Positions 5,111 to 5,242 of a stretch of DNA of 5,242 nt are shown here, in pieces; the stretch's first letter is position 1, and every line of letters begins with the position of its first letter. A program made the position numbers and the translations under genes. The notes beneath the pieces were generated by a model. It was not told where the DNA came from, searched no databases, and saw only the letters and a program-made list of their open reading frames with translations. This stretch comes from Thermoproteota archaeon (GTDB lineage: Archaea > Korarchaeota > Korarchaeia > Korarchaeales > Korarchaeaceae), in contig QMVZ01000118.1 of assembly GCA_003661365.1 (NCBI GenBank), forward strand, positions 1 through 5,242, given 5' to 3'.

Positions 5111-5242
5111 CTACCTTCCTCCCATCAGGATGTCTATTACCTCTGACATCTTCGTAGCAGCCACTCTCCTCTTGTGTAGTGCCATCCTATCAGCTTCTAC
5201 GAACTCTAAGGCTCCAGTTGGACAGAAAGCAACGCACTGGGG
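5111..5242 (-). CDS. Ferredoxin-like iron-sulfur subunit, C-terminal 43 residues
   Basis: The minus-strand frame is open from the right edge to TAG (5113-5111). It begins PQCVAFCPTGALEF: CxxxCP followed by TGAL is the end of a [4Fe-4S] ferredoxin motif. 'P-x-CVxFCPTGAL' is the form found in the multi-cluster electron-transfer subunits of AOR-type and molybdopterin enzymes. A basic amphipathic helix (MALHKRRVAATKMSEVIDIL) and GGR end the protein. The remaining clusters lie outside the window. It should pass electrons between AOR and a soluble ferredoxin or another acceptor, as the small ferredoxin-like subunit does in AorAB or BamBC-type complexes. It is the first visible gene of the operon, 3 nt from AOR. 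Confidence 0.85.
   Translation of the reverse strand, partial: PQCVAFCPTGALEFVEADRMALHKRRVAATKMSEVIDILMGGR
5113..5122 (-). promoter_or_regulatory. Shine-Dalgarno for the TTG start of AOR
   Basis: GGAGGAAGGT (5122-5113, minus strand) lies over the last codons and stop of the ferredoxin gene. The AAGGT part is 5 nt, and GGAGG 10 nt, before the AOR TTG. It supports the TTG as a true start and suggests that ribosomes finishing the ferredoxin re-initiate on AOR. Confidence 0.55.

Noticed and set aside
1..5242. CRISPR array, insertion sequence or rRNA
   Set aside because: No regularly spaced repeats, transposase motifs, terminal inverted repeats or rRNA signatures were seen on either strand.

Overview
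The window looks like a thermophilic archaeal chromosome. The signs are a GGTG/GGAGG-type Shine-Dalgarno in front of most genes, TTG and GTG starts next to good ribosome sites, a tungsten-pterin aldehyde:ferredoxin oxidoreductase (AOR) paired with a ferredoxin, a HEPN/nucleotidyltransferase pair and PIN-domain (VapC-like) remnants. Base composition is roughly balanced. I cannot name the species; anaerobic Thermoproteota, Korarchaeota or Archaeoglobi-type organisms would all fit.

Layout from left to right. (1) 1-365, minus strand: the 5' part of a membrane-anchored protein of unknown function that runs off the left edge. Its coding sequence holds an exact 15-bp tandem duplication, and a cluster of imperfect repeats lies upstream. 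(2) 390-832, minus strand: no intact gene. I read this as a toxin-antitoxin graveyard, with the first ~18 codons of one PIN-domain gene (start codon and ribosome site intact) and, upstream of it, a second PIN gene decayed into pieces in three frames. (3) 833-973: intergenic, with two inverted repeats and the likely promoter of the next gene pair. (4) 974-1704, plus strand: a HEPN-domain protein followed by a minimal nucleotidyltransferase (MNT), the classic archaeal HEPN/MNT toxin-antitoxin arrangement. (5) 1705-1829: a short convergent spacer with one small GC-rich hairpin. (6) 1830-5242, minus strand: a tight operon, transcribed right to left, of ferredoxin-like iron-sulfur protein (C-terminal end only), AOR-family tungsten oxidoreductase and cyclic amidohydrolase.

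The operon genes are separated by 3 and 11 nt, so they are almost certainly cotranscribed and probably translationally coupled. The ferredoxin subunit and AOR should form a redox enzyme exchanging low-potential electrons. The third gene is a hydantoinase/allantoinase/dihydroorotase-superfamily ring-opening enzyme without the usual dihydroorotase substrate arginine. Its position suggests that the redox enzyme and the ring-opening enzyme act in one pathway on a cyclic amide or N-heterocycle. That pathway is an inference and is the most interesting metabolic idea in the window. The second interesting item is the layered defence/toxin region: one intact HEPN/MNT pair beside two dead PIN genes.
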